Source: Clitopilus passeckerianus
Lineage: Eukaryota; Basidiomycota; Agaricomycetes; Agaricales; Entolomataceae
DNA length: 64,000 nucleotides
Assembly: GCA_944990035.1 (NCBI GenBank)
Contig: CALYLX010000015.1
Coordinates: 1 to 64,000 of the forward strand
Direction: 5' to 3'
Below, one piece after another: positions 13,101 to 24,393 of the stretch; position 1 is the stretch's first letter; every line of letters begins with the position of its first letter. The notes under the pieces were generated by a model that saw nothing but the letters and a program-made list of their open reading frames with translations, did not search any database and was not told the origin of the DNA. A program made the position numbers and the translations under genes.

Positions 13101-13193
13101 TCCGTTCGCGTGCATCTCTCCCTTTCAGAGAAGGCACAGCAGACCCAGCGGGGCCGCCAGAGGGAGCGCGGCGGGCGACAATGGGGACGATAG
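10149..13193 (+). CDS. Large intronless low-complexity protein, 1014 aa, unknown function
   Basis: A single 3,045 bp exon, unusual here because almost all neighbours are heavily interrupted. Residues 1-110 are Ser/Pro-rich. About 112-170 is a more ordered segment (DQVHVAYALDDIHLAKVLLL and following). About 175-255 is a strongly charged Glu/Arg predicted coiled coil (EERQRQERLRECERKWEEE type). Long Ser/Thr/Pro-rich disordered stretches follow, interrupted by short conserved-looking islands such as ESLLKVAEYEEDERRRRKGK (about 430) and KMVTVMRTRVMKFFEMAKGF (about 640). No enzyme motif, signal peptide or membrane segment is visible. The start is the first ATG after a pyrimidine-rich leader. Intactness over 1,014 codons and the ordered islands argue for a real gene; a scaffold-like role is only a guess. 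Confidence 0.75.
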   Translation: MLAVQHPVRPPTPSYLAHRHQRGRSIEVSPLASNSLSCEKAPSQRTTVASCHITTLDITSEKTRTTTPPPSSPELSSAPPSLSSSPSAYHSSSASYDYFDSPPSPPQSLEDQVHVAYALDDIHLAKVLLLKLKGIDVTGDDDPRIAAVKDEDFDVCFVPNGRLVDGLEDARGKGMEQERVRRKREEEEEERQRQERLRECERKWEEERRRLREERELARKQREDRLREEEEQSRKEYEEGLRHQQRKRATSKLTPTRTPCSPARSLVSYKLSSSDPRNIPSVVADADDEPFMYDFMITTSTPPPSASCSNSSRIPALSGSAPSSTTSMHRNPSASSFSRAPRSHSHSQYLDYPYPHHPETNSRTVTFSEVLTSMQGPLFPGDKKLNATTLSTSSGSGRSTLVGSAYSHCSAAPSTADEKRKRQNDLLESLLKVAEYEEDERRRRKGKARADEGSVPRPKVARKDSGKSIKLGACAVCSSAPPSSSPSTSASTSTLSSSSSRLSWLSFSSAASVSSLATTPSSHSSLVLESPVSPRFSKRASSWFASSVPQSKVGSSPAPKSCTHTHLVPVAASDSPLPIPVNKTKTHRRSGSRLASVSTSSNPLSSPFSAFTSIARVESVHTPTPLTEYAKAEPRPSRKMVTVMRTRVMKFFEMAKGFQDAYVNATVLSVTTGFDSEDIFVERRERKKSDNRRRGEMNVKPAGERVAPQDLKKFLGAHIRRSSSSQLAASRYRQHRYLAPQSQGPSDSFVLQPYSKVVPPLPPALRTPLSETPIYKTHFKPVHQPCRSPFRLRSSTRSSSAAPYSHPYHPYHPYHEEEVDLPPPPKSMFSPVVVPAEEVPRGRSTSSGSSRGAEKIVRVRAVENPVCLRVKAACRRYLDYRAGDHYRGGKGRIPVEEPLPSMRDGSLGGGGERLLQVVFEGVGRSRLVDDEDGEQANVSGIGMAKRCFDIAVFEDSESEEVVADEEAMEEMVEFVSTKSNSPYHSVRVHLSLSEKAQQTQRGRQRERGGRQWGR

Positions 13194-16100
13194 GTTTTTT
13201 TACTACTATGAGTATCTTTGATATTACTGGACGAGGTTCTAATGGGTTTTTTTTACTTCTTCATGCCTGCCGGGCTCGTGAATTCTTTAGCCCTTCATTC
13301 ATTCAAACTTTTCACAAGTGCAATGCATGCTATGGTATACCCACATATTTTTCTCTGGGCTCACGGTCCCACTTTTCTGTACTTTTACTTTACATTATGT
13401 GTATATGCATTATCTCCTAGACTATTGTACTTTCTAATTCACAACAAATCTACCAACAATTCATGAACAAATTCCGCGTGAGTCACTGCTTGTGCTTGGT
13501 GGCAATTTCGAGGGGTGTGACCAGTCGGGGCTGTGCTGTTTCTACTGCCTCCGAAGCCAACCTCACCCCTGCAAAACTAGCCTGCTTTCCTTCACGTTAT
13601 CCTTCAAGCCATTCTTTGAGTTTACGGGATATCACCTTTCCCTTTGCACAATTCTCACTACAACGTCAACAATGACGACAGAATGAAGTGGCAAAGAGAC
13701 ATTATTTCCTGGAATAACATTCTTAACGCAGATAAGCTCGCCCGGACCCGCCACATGCCACGACAATTGACGCCATGAGGGCTGCGGGCTCTTTCCATGG
13801 TTCTATCAATTATGCGAACCTTCAATGAATTCATTGAATAGGAGAAGCAGCGGCGTCCGGGGGATCTGCTGGGAGTTGTAAGTGGATTTTGACATCATTG
13901 GAAAACCTTGTGATCATACTTGGTCGTTGAATTCTGAACAGATGATGCTCACCACTTCCTTCGATGACTCCGGAAGCCGGGGTTTGAGGTATTGTGGCGT
14001 CTACCGAATTTCTTCAGACACCAGATCGTTCTCTTAAATCTCTTAACTCTGAATGCCGGTGTGCGAAATTTGTGGTGCCAGAGGGGTGCTGTTTGATATT
14101 CACTGGAAGGATCTTGTCAGAAGACCTCGAATCTCAGTTACTTGGAGACTTGGGAGACGCGTGTTCTCGTTCAAGGAGCTTTCAATTATCGAGGGCCACG
14201 GCTATGTTCGAGCTTTTCCCTCCGTGACGCGTTGACCCCATGCCAGGAGGTCATGGAGCGCCACCGTCCGTTCGAAAGCTCCGTCTTCGTAAGTGCAGGG
14301 TTGACACTGCTATAGCTTGCGATCTGATTCGTTCCTCAAAGGGCAGCGGCACCCAAGGCTTTCCGTAATGCTCGCTGCCGCAGATTCCAGAAGCGATCAC
14401 GCTGACGTCGATGGCACACGACAATATCAAACTTTGGAGACTTTGAACACACGTTTTTTCTGTCTGAAATATTGCGCTTGCCTCTTTTGTCTCCATTCTG
14501 GTTTGCTGCTGTTGGTTTGCTTCGCGAAGAGGACACAGGCGCTCGTCAAAAGCAGTGGATAAACTCCAGGTTGATCAACATATGTCAGTGGTGGAACAAA
14601 CCTTCGCCAAAGTTCACGATAAGTTCCACAAGAGCGCCACATCTACGATTTTGTTTTCCTAAACCCGGCCCCTATTTCTCAAGAGAAGACCTAGTTCAGG
14701 ACTGGTTGTGGTCGCTGCGTGCTTCTGCGGCTAGAATCAGCTTTGCTATCGTGGCCGAGATTGCCATTCAATTGGACGATTGTTCTTCCTAGAAGAAGCC
14801 CGGAAGACTACGTTTAATTTACGGCCTATGACCATGAGAGTATCATGTTCCGACGAACCACAGCGTAGTATATGACTCAAAATGTTTCCAGCCTCGGAGG
14901 GTAGCTTCTCCACTTTATCAACTTCTTCTACTGGCCTCGCGACCACACCTCCGCATTCTAGTTTCGTACTGGTTTCTTATGTTATTCAAGCTGAAATCGC
15001 CTGCTTAGTCCCCCAAGACTGTTTAACCTTCTTGCCCTTGTTCCTCGGTGCGATATCCCGAGTCTTGGAAGCACATTCCCCAGTCCGAGCGCATGACACG
15101 CTTTCGAGAACTTTCCTACGTTCGCGGATCCTCCCTTGTATTGGAAGTATCGCACGAGAGCGACGTTAGATCGGCGTCGGTAGCAGGCGGTCGCTATCCT
15201 CCGACTCATTAGTATTGCCTAGCCCAACCCTGAGGATCCCGACTTCTGATTCAATCGAGTTCAGTTGCGACTCGGAGACCTCCTTTTCGATGACGGTCAG
15301 ACATATACTTGAAATGGTCCACCATGGGACCGGAACAGGTCCTTGGAATTGTCTCTGGGTACCTCCGAATGACTTCCCTCGGCTCTGAGCTTTGAGCACG
15401 AAATCACGTTTACCAGGACCCAACTCTGCTTCATGATTATCTCCGCCAAATGTTTCTATCGCAGGTCTGGGATCTGAGAGTCCTTATGTGCTCCTGGGCT
15501 CGCTCTTCTGCAAATATACCGACGCCACGCCTTTGTATATAGGAAGCTTTTTGCCCTCTGGCATGCTGGTCTGGTGACCCAAAACCCTCGCCCCAAAAAT
15601 TTTCTACTTCCATTATCGCCCAGGGTCTTGAAGGACCACCTTAGATGGTCCCCCACATTGACAATGTACCTAGTAAATCACTATCTATCTATCCGCTTGG
15701 TTCATGGATAACCCATGCGATATCTGTTCCTTAGATTGGTGCGAGTGACATCAGCGAGGGATTCGTATACCACGTTCACTCCGTTTCTTGAGTAGCCGTG
15801 TCATGGGACACCTACGAGATGCTCACGTTCATTTAGATCTAGAGGTCGGTTGATGAAACCCTATCTCCGACATTAAGATGAGAATATATCGACAATCACA
15901 GCTCGTATGTTTTTGCGCTTGCTTCGAAGCCGAATCAGAAAAATCTCGGAAAAAACTGTAGGTTGAGAAGGACAGGAAATATGTACTCTACTATGGTCAT
16001 TGTACCTAACATGGATATGAACACCCTCAAGTAAGTTTTGACAGATCTCCTACTTATTATCACCCCCAGATAATCATGTTGGCTTAGATCGGGATTAAGG

Positions 16101-17713
16101 AGCAATGAGAGGGCTTGTGACCTCAGGAACCACAAATAGGACGCACTGCACTGGCAGTGCCTCATCGCTGTGACAGAAGCTGGCAGAGCTTCATGAATAG
16201 CTGTTTTGATATGAGGCGAACACGACGCAATCACTCTATATCGAGTACATCTTGCTGGAACTGGGCGGCTGTTCGAGGACCTATACGGATCTACAGAACA
16301 CTGATCTGTTACGAGCAGTGTTCTCTCCGCTCTACCTTCAATTAGGTTCTTCTCTGTGTGGAAGCAGTCGATGTTGCTGGACTTGAAACCCTTACTTTCT
16401 ATCAGACTTCATTTAACTGGAGAATTCAATTTCAAATATATGGTCTCAGTTATTCATTACTGCCAGATTCTGACTGCGCTACAGTTATACTGCAAGGCCC
16501 CTTTAGCCTCGGGCCACGCTACCGAAATCCGGGACACCTGGGGCAGCCGTTGGACGCTGAGCGCTTGAGTTGTCGTTTTTGACTTTCGGGACTCGTTCAC
16601 CCGGCTCTCCTTGCATGCTTCTTTGTGGTCGCTAGTACTACTGCACATCTATCACAGCACAGCCCACAGAAGCGCTGCATCCTACCGTCGATGACCGAAA
16701 GGGCAAGGCTTCTCTCTGTGTATCAATCGATGACGATGATAAGATCTAGAATGACTGCTCTTCCCCGACTTGCTAGTCGAGGTCCAGACTCGATCGGACT
16801 GCGACGATGGCTCCGCTAGTTGACTAGCATCAACTTAGTATGCGCGGCATGGCTCCAGAAAGTGCTGTCGTGGACACCGCAAACGGAGGGCTCGCTTCGT
16901 AACTCGGAGGTTTCACAAGGTCCAGGCGAGGCATGCTTCTGTGATAGTGGTCAACGGATCTCAAATTATACGAGGTGTTGCATGGACAAAGGTAATATGG
17001 TTCGATATTTCATTGTGCCATGAGGAATCCAGACGTAAACAACCACAAGGTCTTGTCAATCTTTTAAGCTACTACCACAAGGGCGCTGGTCTTCTACTGC
17101 ACACACGTTTGCTGATAGGAACTAGTAGACATTCCTGCGTAGATCTTTGGGTGTAATCAATCGAATCCGCAACCTGAAGTAAGGAATAATGCTGAATCAC
17201 ATTGTTGTAAAGTTAAATCATGAATCAAAACATTAGAAGAAAATGTTAACCATCCACTAACCTTTCGGTGGTAAATCAAACCTGTCGCCCCCTTCCTTGG
17301 GATGGTTGATTAGATCTGCAGTCTGGCATGTGTGTTTTCCAGTACATCATGTACGAGTTGAATGGTCAGGACAGTACGACATGGAGCAGGGACGTGAGCC
17401 GGCTCTCAAGCCATGTGCTACCAGGAATCCCTTGTGGTGCCTAGGTTGTCTGTTCCGATTGAGTATAAGACTGTGTCGAAGGTGCTGAATAAGTACTCCA
17501 GAGTGCAGGTAGAGGCTGATAGGCGCGATACTAGTGCCGAGACAAAGCCTAAAGCTGGAGAACGACACTTTGACCAGCCAGTGGCGCAATGAGCCACTTG
17601 CGGATCGGCCGTCTTCCGTCAGCCTGCTAGGAAGGCGATAGACTATTGCTCTATCTAATCTAATCTAACGATATTCTATATTCTAATTATTCTAACTGTC
17701 TCATCTACTTCGG
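13194..17713. other. Gene-poor tract, no supported features
   Basis: About 4.5 kb. Only short ORFs with random-looking translations and many internal stops are present. There is a short AT-rich stretch with TCTAATCTAATC-like repetition near 17640-17700. I found no transposase, reverse-transcriptase or terminal-repeat signature and no tRNA. It could be degenerate repeat DNA beyond recognition by eye. Confidence 0.5.
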
Positions 17714-19520
17714 CTAATCGTCACACCTGGTCCACAAACCCTCGCCAACCGAATGCGCACACCTCTCCGCATGCTTCTCTCCACCCAAACAAAGCCTCGG
17801 AACGTCCCCCCTCGCCAGCGCAAACCACCCCTCATCCACCACCTCCACAAGCTCCTCCCCTCCCTCCCCAAATCGATAATACCTCGAATTCACATTCCCC
17901 TCCCTCTCCCTCCTAAAACTGACCCCCATTCTCTCCCTTCTCTCCGAAACAACCCTAACTCCATCCCTCCACCCCTCCTCAAACTCCCTCACCATCCTAT
18001 CCCTCTGCTCCTCCCCACCACCACTCGAGCCTCTCATGCCCACACTCAACGCAATCGTCTCCAACACCGGAATCGGAGGGACTATATGCACCCTCGGCAG
18101 AGGCCCATTCCCTCCCCTTATTAGATCTGCCAACCCAATCGGCACCCTCCTTTCCGCCTCTGACTCAGCTTCAGCCAGGACATTCGCACCCCTCAGGGTG
18201 ACTGTCGCAGTTGCGAGGCCTCTTCTCCCCTGTCTGGGTCTTCTCGTGCCTTCCTGTAGTCCCAGTCCTTGACCCCGATCGCCCGTTTCCTCCTGGGCAT
18301 GGGCTAGCGCCGTCGACGGTTCTGAGGCCAACCTCCGCATCCTGACACCCTCCATCCCCACCTTCACCTCCCTCTCCCTCTCCCTAGCCTTCTTCACCCC
18401 AACAACCGCACACCTCCTCCCCAGGGCATGCCACCACGACATATCCTCCCCGGCACCAGCTGCATGCCGTACCAGCCCCGGACAATCGTCCAATACCAGG
18501 TGTCTGAGCGTAGGAAGAAACCTCACAAGGAGCGTCTCGATATCGGATTCACGAACTAAGCTCGTGGATAAATCCAAAACCTCGATCCTCGGGATCACCT
18601 TCCCATGTTCCGGTCCGCCTTCTCGTTGGTTCACCGCATACACCGTCGTTAGAGGCGCGACAACGGGTCGGTTGGGTATACGCAATCTGAGGTGTTTGAG
18701 AGAGTTTGAGAACCCTGGAGAGTGGAGGAGGAGAGACAGCGGTTGGTCGAGGAGGTGGAAGACGATGGGTTGGGCGAAGGTTTTGGGTCCGGAGGTGTCT
18801 TGGTCTTGTACGATTGAGAGGGCGGGTATCCCGGATGGGAAGTGGGAGAGGGTGATTAGGGTGCTGTCGAAGTAGGAGCCTTTGAGGAATGAGAGGTAGG
18901 TTGCTTTTTGGACGCTGTTCGGTGAAGGGTTGGGAAAGTGTTTAGAGGAGGGAGGGAGAAATGGATGGGGAGAGGACGTAAACGTACTAAGGTCTGAATC
19001 TCAATTCTAATCTTTTCAGTTTCCCCAGCGTGTCAAGCTCGAAAAGGCCCTCCAGCATCGCAGGCGTGAAATTCATCGGCCCGACTCTCAACGCGAAATC
19101 ATACAAGTTGGGCAGGTTCCGGAGGAGGTTGGATAGGACCTCTGCATCTACATCCCATACGCAAATATCCAGTGATTTTACGTAGGGAGAAGCATCGAAT
19201 AGAAGTGGTTGTGGTTGTTCTGGTGCAGGTGTATCCGAATCCGAGTCTCCTTGTCTGTTAGGACCATGATTCACCCCTGCTAAACCCGCCCTAATCCGTC
19301 GGTCAAGCAACACCACCTGCTCAGCACGCCTGATTATGATATTGGGGAAGAGGCTCTGCGAGGGGACGGGCGAGCGGGGGATGGCACGGGTTAGTGCGAG
19401 AGTGGTTTGTTGGTGTGTCGATGAGGAGGATGGGACATGTGAGAGGATGTCAGTGTAGAGTTCGGTCGGGAGAGTGGCTAGGGATGCATTTGGGGCATCG
19501 ATGGAGTTCTTAGAGGTCAT
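17714..19520 (-). CDS. F-box-like / leucine-rich hypothetical protein, 577 aa
   Basis: Two exons, 18988-19520 and 17714-18914, split by a 73 bp intron (donor GTACGT, acceptor ACAG); lengths sum to exactly 578 codons. The N-terminus (about residues 14-60) has the pattern ATLPTELYTDILSHVPSSS followed by SQSLFPNIIIRRAEQVVLLD, resembling the degenerate F-box of agaricomycete F-box proteins. After it come repeated leucine-rich strands (VKSLDICVWDVDAEVLSNLL, LKRLELRFR, LKHLRLRIPN, IEVLDLSTSLV, LRHLVLDDCPGL), consistent with an irregular LRR solenoid. By family knowledge such proteins are SCF ubiquitin-ligase substrate receptors; here that is inferred, since the F-box match is weak. It is head-to-head with the first MYND gene, with 196 bp between start codons. 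Confidence 0.78.
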
Positions 19521-19716
19521 GAACTTGAAGAGAGGTAGGATTGCAAGGAGACTTCATATCCGATAACATTTTCTGTCCAAGCACGAATTTTGTTTTCTCA
19601 GTTTGGGTCAACTCGCTTCGCCTATTTCCAGCGTGAGAACATCAGCCTCATGTCGTCTGGGGATACTCAAACGCGTCCTCACCTGAGTCCACTTTAGATT
19701 TGACACACGTTCAACA
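19521..19716. promoter_or_regulatory. Shared divergent promoter region, F-box-like gene / MYND copy 1
   Basis: These 196 bp separate two oppositely oriented starts and must contain both core promoters or 5' UTRs. No canonical TATA box is visible. It contains a T-rich stretch and TTTTCTCAG-like tracts near the MYND start. Confidence 0.45.
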
Positions 19717-21628
19717 ATGCCAGATGAGGCCCAGAAAGCCATGGATTCCATGAATTCTATCCTTAGTGCCTTCGCTCGAGGCCCACGCGAGGGACCTCTC
19801 AGAACGATGCAGAGAAGAAGGCCTGCGAAGTTTGTTAAGTTCCATCCACTGGATACTGGGGATTGTTTGGATGATGCCATTTTTGAACGTGAGTCGGGAC
19901 CATTTCGACGCGTAGTATCATTTGATTGGTCAATGTCAATAAGACCCGGACGAGTTCGTACCGTTGAAGAATCATCTCGGGGAGGTGAGGAGGTGGGGGC
20001 TTATTCCGTACGGGGAGCAGGGGTTGCCAGATTTTGATGGGGTGAAGATTCAGGGGGGGATAGTAAGTGTTGTCGCAACTGCTGGAGTGTACGCTGAATG
20101 AGGAACCCATATAGATGGGGACGCAGGATTTGTACAGGAACGCTCCAGTTGATCCCCCTCCGAATCAATTCGTGAAGGCATTGGCAGAGAAAAAGGTTCG
20201 AGTCCACCTCTGTGCGAAGTCTCTTCTCCCTCACCTCACTCTCTTCGACAGGCTAAGAAACTCTCATCCGTCGACCTTGGAAGGTTCAAACACCGAGACT
20301 ACATCCTCCACCTAACCATGCCATTCATCCCTCTCCACTACGAAAAAAGCAAAGAGTTCTTGGAGAAGATCAGGAATGGCAAGGTGGAGGGTGAAGGGTT
20401 GATTTATAGGAAGTTTAGAGTCTCGGGTGGGATTAATTTGGATACGTTGCAGGATAAGGTTATTCAGCCTATTGTGGGGTGGTGAGTTCAAGCTTTGAGA
20501 TTCTGCTCTGGTTGTTGTTCACTTCACCGCTCAGGAAACGCAACTTCCACGCATTCGTGTTCACGGATCTGACAGACGGGGCTTTGTTCGGACCTAAGGT
20601 GCGCCTCTAGGTATTCTCAGCTCCTCTACTTAGATTCAAAGCTGAACCCCTCTAGGACGTCTCTACGATCGACTTCATGCACAAAGACGGGATAGGCTAC
20701 GAATACCTCGATGCCGCAGAATACACTCTCGCTCACCTCGTGCGGGAGAAAGGTACCCGATTCGCGTATTTTTATGATTTCGGAGATCATTGGCACCATG
20801 ATATTGAGGTGAGTCCCGTCTTCCGGTTGGTTTCGTGCGGGGGTGATTGACAAAGATTGCTGAAGGTTGAAGAAATCCTCCCCGAAGAAGGAAGCGATGG
20901 CCATGTAGAGGTGCTAAGCGGGCGTGGAATGTGTCCTCCAGAGAACGGAGATGGGAACTGGTAGGACGTACCTTCGAATCCTCACAATACACATACTAAC
21001 GACACACCAAACACAACCAACAGGTGCTGGGGCGAATCCCTCTACAAATACAAATTCGGCCCACCCGAAGCCTCATCCTCCATCACGAAAAAACTCTTCC
21101 AAGCACCCAACTACCACGGGCAGCCCCTCCAGCGCTTCGATCCCCTTTCGTTCTCAATTGCACAAGCCCAAGCAAATGTCTCCACCGCACTCGCTTCAAA
21201 AGCCTCCCTCCGCAGCGGTGGGCAACTGTTCACCACGCCCATGCACCCCATGGGGGACATGTTTGGGAACTACGGCCGACCCGGTGGTCCAGGGCTCAAA
21301 AAGGGGCAGGAGGTGAAGAGGAGTCCAGCTAGCATTTATGAAAACGACGGAGACGATGCGGGGTGGGGAGGTGGGTATTATGAGGAGGTTATTAGTACGA
21401 AGAGGGATGGGACGAGTAGGGCGCTTTGTGCGACGTGTGGGACGCCGCATGGGTTGAAGGCGTGTTCGAGGTGTAGGGGAATTTGGTATTGTCGGACTGA
21501 GCATCAGGCGTGAGTTGTTTGAGTTTCTCTTTGGGTGGGTTGGAGAGGTGTTTATTGGATGATTTAGGGCACATTGGAAGGAGCATAAGGTGAATTGTAA
21601 GCCGGCGAAATCGACAAAGGCAAAGTGA
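19717..21628 (+). CDS. pRiA4b ORF-3-like domain + MYND zinc finger protein, copy 1 (486 aa)
   Basis: Nine exons: 19717-19888, 19944-20062, 20115-20195, 20252-20481, 20535-20598, 20656-20808, 20866-20960, 21024-21509, 21568-21628; total 1,461 nt. The central region (about 125-320) matches the plasmid pRiA4b ORF-3-like domain (PF07929): the YRKFRVSGGINLDTLQDKV strand-helix, the GW..NFHAF motif, FAYFYDFGDHWHHDIEV and the GRGMCPPENGDGN loop. The C-terminus is a MYND finger (PF01753): CATCGTPHGLKACSRC, then WYCRTEHQ and HWKEHKVNC. MYND fingers bind proline-rich peptides; the function of the ORF-3-like domain is unknown to me. Conservation with copy 2 begins at the second in-frame ATG (19741), so that may be the true start. 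It is the upstream member of a tandem duplication. Confidence 0.88.
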
Positions 21629-21996
21629 TGGAATTGTGGAATTGTATGGGATTTATGGAGGTAGGTCTGTTCATTGTGCTATCAGAGGCGGGCATGGTGG
21701 TAACTTGGCAATATAGAGAGCTAAGGAAAGATAAAGATAGTTGAGGATATGAAAATCAACATTTTTATTCTCTGTACACTGAACAATGGCTGGGCATTTT
21801 CTCGATCTCTCATTTAAGTCGCGTCCAAGATCGCGTCTCAGCGTGGGAATATTATGATTGACCGGCCCGGGAAATAACCGCGTTCTGTGTGCCTTCATGT
21901 CGGACCACTCTGTCACAACTTTAAGTGTACCTGGTCGTAGATCATCTAGGCGCCGGCCACCGCGGTAACTTTGCTACCGTACTCTCGCCAGCCAAC
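21629..21996. promoter_or_regulatory. Spacer between tandem MYND genes
   Basis: 368 bp containing the 3' UTR of copy 1 and promoter of copy 2. No further coding sequence is seen. Confidence 0.4.
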
Positions 21997-23932
21997 ATGG
22001 ACTCAATAGACGACATCCTAAACGCCTTCGCTCGAGGTCCGCGAGAAGGACCTCAAAGAACTATGGAGAGGAGGAGACCGGCCAGGTTTATTCAATTCCA
22101 CCCGCTGGATACAGGGGATTATTTGGATGATGCTTTTTTCGAAGTCTGTTCTAGGATTAGAGCTTAGTGCTCTTATTTGCTGAAACGTGTGGATAAGACC
22201 CGGAGGAGTTCGTACCTTTGAAGAATGTGAAAGGCGAGGTCAAGAGGTGGGGGCTTATACCGTATTCAGAGCCCCAAGGGTTGCCGGATGTGGATGGGCT
22301 AATGGTTCAGGCGAGGTTGGTGAGTACATATTTCAGTTCTCTGGTGGTCGGAGCTGATTGTGCTCTTTGTGGTTGTGGGCCTTTAGATGGCGACGCAGGA
22401 TTTGTACAGGGACTTCGATGCCGGGTACCCTCCGAACCAGTTCGTAAAGGCTTTGGTTAAGAAAAAGGTAAATCCATCCCCTTCTTCTTCGCATGAACCA
22501 CCTCTTACACCACGTAGGTCAAAAAACTCTCTACCCTCGATCTAGGAAGACTCAAACACCGAGACTACATCCTGCGCCTCACCATGCCGTTCATCCCTCT
22601 TTATTTTGAGAGGAGTCAGGAGTTCTTCGAGAGGTTGAAGGATGCCAAGGTGGTAGAGGGTGAACGGATGATTTATAGGAAGTTTAGAGTCTCGGGTGGG
22701 ATCAATTTGGATACCTTTCAGGATAAGGTCCTCCAGCCGATCATGGGTTGGTGAGTTAGCATTTTTGGTGTTTGTTCCAGTGGACAAAGTACTGACACCC
22801 ACTTTCACCACTTAGGAAACGCAATTACCATGCCTTTAAATTTACTGATCTAACAGACGGATCGTTGTTTGGATCTAAAGTGAGTTTTCTAGCACGCGGC
22901 CTCTCCACCTCGACTGGAATAAATCTACGAACTTAGGACTCCACCACAGTGGACTCAATGCACAAAGACGCGGAAGGCTGTGAACTCCTCGACGCAGCAG
23001 AGTACACACTTGCTCATCTGGTCCAGGAAAAAGGTGCCCTATTCGAATATATGTATGATTTTGGAGATCATTTTTATCACGATATTGAGGTGCCACAGCC
23101 GTATTTCGGCAGTTCATAGAAGAGGCTGATGAAAGTTTAATCTGTTAATTGCAGGTCGAAGATATTCTTCCGGAAGAAGAAAGCGATGGGCGCGTCGAGG
23201 TGTTGGGTGGACGTGGGATGTGTCCTCCTGAGGATGGAAATGGAAATTGGTGAGAGACGATCTCCCTTCGAACCACCCGCACCACACAAACTAATCCTGA
23301 GGTGAATAATCAAAGCAGGTCCTGGGCCAAATCCCTCTACGAATACAAATACGGTTCTCCCTCCGAGTCATCCTACGCCATGAAAACTGTCTTTCAAGCA
23401 CCCAACTATCGCGGTCACCCCGTCGTTCGCTTCGATCCCTTGACATTCTCAGTTTCACAAGCCCAATCAAACGTCGCTACCGCCCTTGCATCTAGAGCCT
23501 CCCTCCGCAGCGGCGGGCAGTTGTACACCAGGCCTATGCACCCCATGGCTAACTCGGTCGGTAATTACGGGCCCATGGGTACTAGGGGAGCCCCGAAGAA
23601 GGGACTGGAGGTTAAGAGGAGCCCTGCCAGTAATTATGAGAACGATGATGACGATTCGGGGTGGGGGACGGGATATTTTGAGGAAATTGTTAATACGAAG
23701 AGGGATGGGACGAGTAGGGCGCTTTGTGCGACGTGTGGGACACCGCACGGGTTGAAGCCGTGTGCGAGGTGTAGGGGGATCTGGTATTGTCGGACTGAGC
23801 ATCAGAGGTGAGTCGATTTTCTTGTTCTTTTTATAGGAAACGTTGGCCTAAGGGTTCGGCGCGTTTCATAGGGCACATTGGCAGGAGCATAAGGTGAATT
23901 GTCAGCCTGCGAAGGCAACAAAGGCGAAATGA
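21997..23932 (+). CDS. pRiA4b ORF-3-like domain + MYND zinc finger protein, copy 2 (482 aa)
   Basis: Same nine-exon layout as copy 1, with near-identical exon lengths: 21997-22147, 22198-22319, 22387-22467, 22518-22750, 22816-22879, 22937-23089, 23155-23249, 23319-23807, 23872-23932; sum 1,449 nt. The N-terminus MDSIDDILNAFARGPREGP matches copy 1. The ORF-3-like domain (RKFRVSGGINLDTFQDKV, FEYMYDFGDHFYHDIEV, GRGMCPPEDGNGN) and the MYND cysteines/histidine are all intact, so both copies look functional. The first intron is odd: the good GTGAGT donor of copy 1 is lost, and frame is kept only with a weak donor (GTTCTA at 22148). The MYND exon is almost identical to that of copy 1 while the rest has diverged. 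Confidence 0.85.
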
Positions 23933-24393
23933 GGGAATGAATTGAAGAATGATTTTGATCAAGTAACGGGAGGGTTTACTCTTCCAAGTGCTGCTTCATC
24001 ATACTCAGGTCACAGTCTAGTAGATGCGACTAGTGAGTTGTTAAACCTTGATTCCTTTCAGCTAGTCTATCACGGAACGTTTGGATGTGCATCTTCACGA
24101 CCTCTCAAACAGTCACCTTCCCTCTGACCTGCCAACTTCAAGGGTCCAGCGTTGACTTGCTGCACTCATCTTCTAGGATAGGCGCTAGGCTCCAATCAAA
24201 GATGAGCGGACAGGGGAGCAGCTCTCAATTCCGTTTCCGACTACGGCTCGTATAACCTGGGCAGCCTCTGACTTCTTGCCTCCCATCCTCGGACGTAGGT
24301 TGGGGTTGTACTCCCCGCATTGTACTTGAGCGACGGCTATGCAAAGGTGACTAGAGAGCGTACGGAGCTGACACGCGGGTTCGTAATCTCCAT
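23933..24393. other. Intergenic, convergent 3' regions
   Basis: About 460 bp between the stop of MYND copy 2 and the stop of the minus-strand DUF6534-type gene. No features recognised. Confidence 0.4.

Noticed and set aside
13218..13466. Hydrophobic ORFs directly after the 3 kb gene
   Set aside because: T-rich 3' UTR sequence translated in several frames; no homology pattern.
17753..18272. Plus-strand ORFs rich in Pro/His opposite the F-box-like gene
   Set aside because: They are antisense shadows of the minus-strand coding exon, whose frame and splicing are coherent.
23467..23802. Minus-strand ORF within MYND copy 2 (a similar one occurs in copy 1)
   Set aside because: Recurs only because the plus-strand MYND exon is duplicated; composition is that of an antisense shadow.
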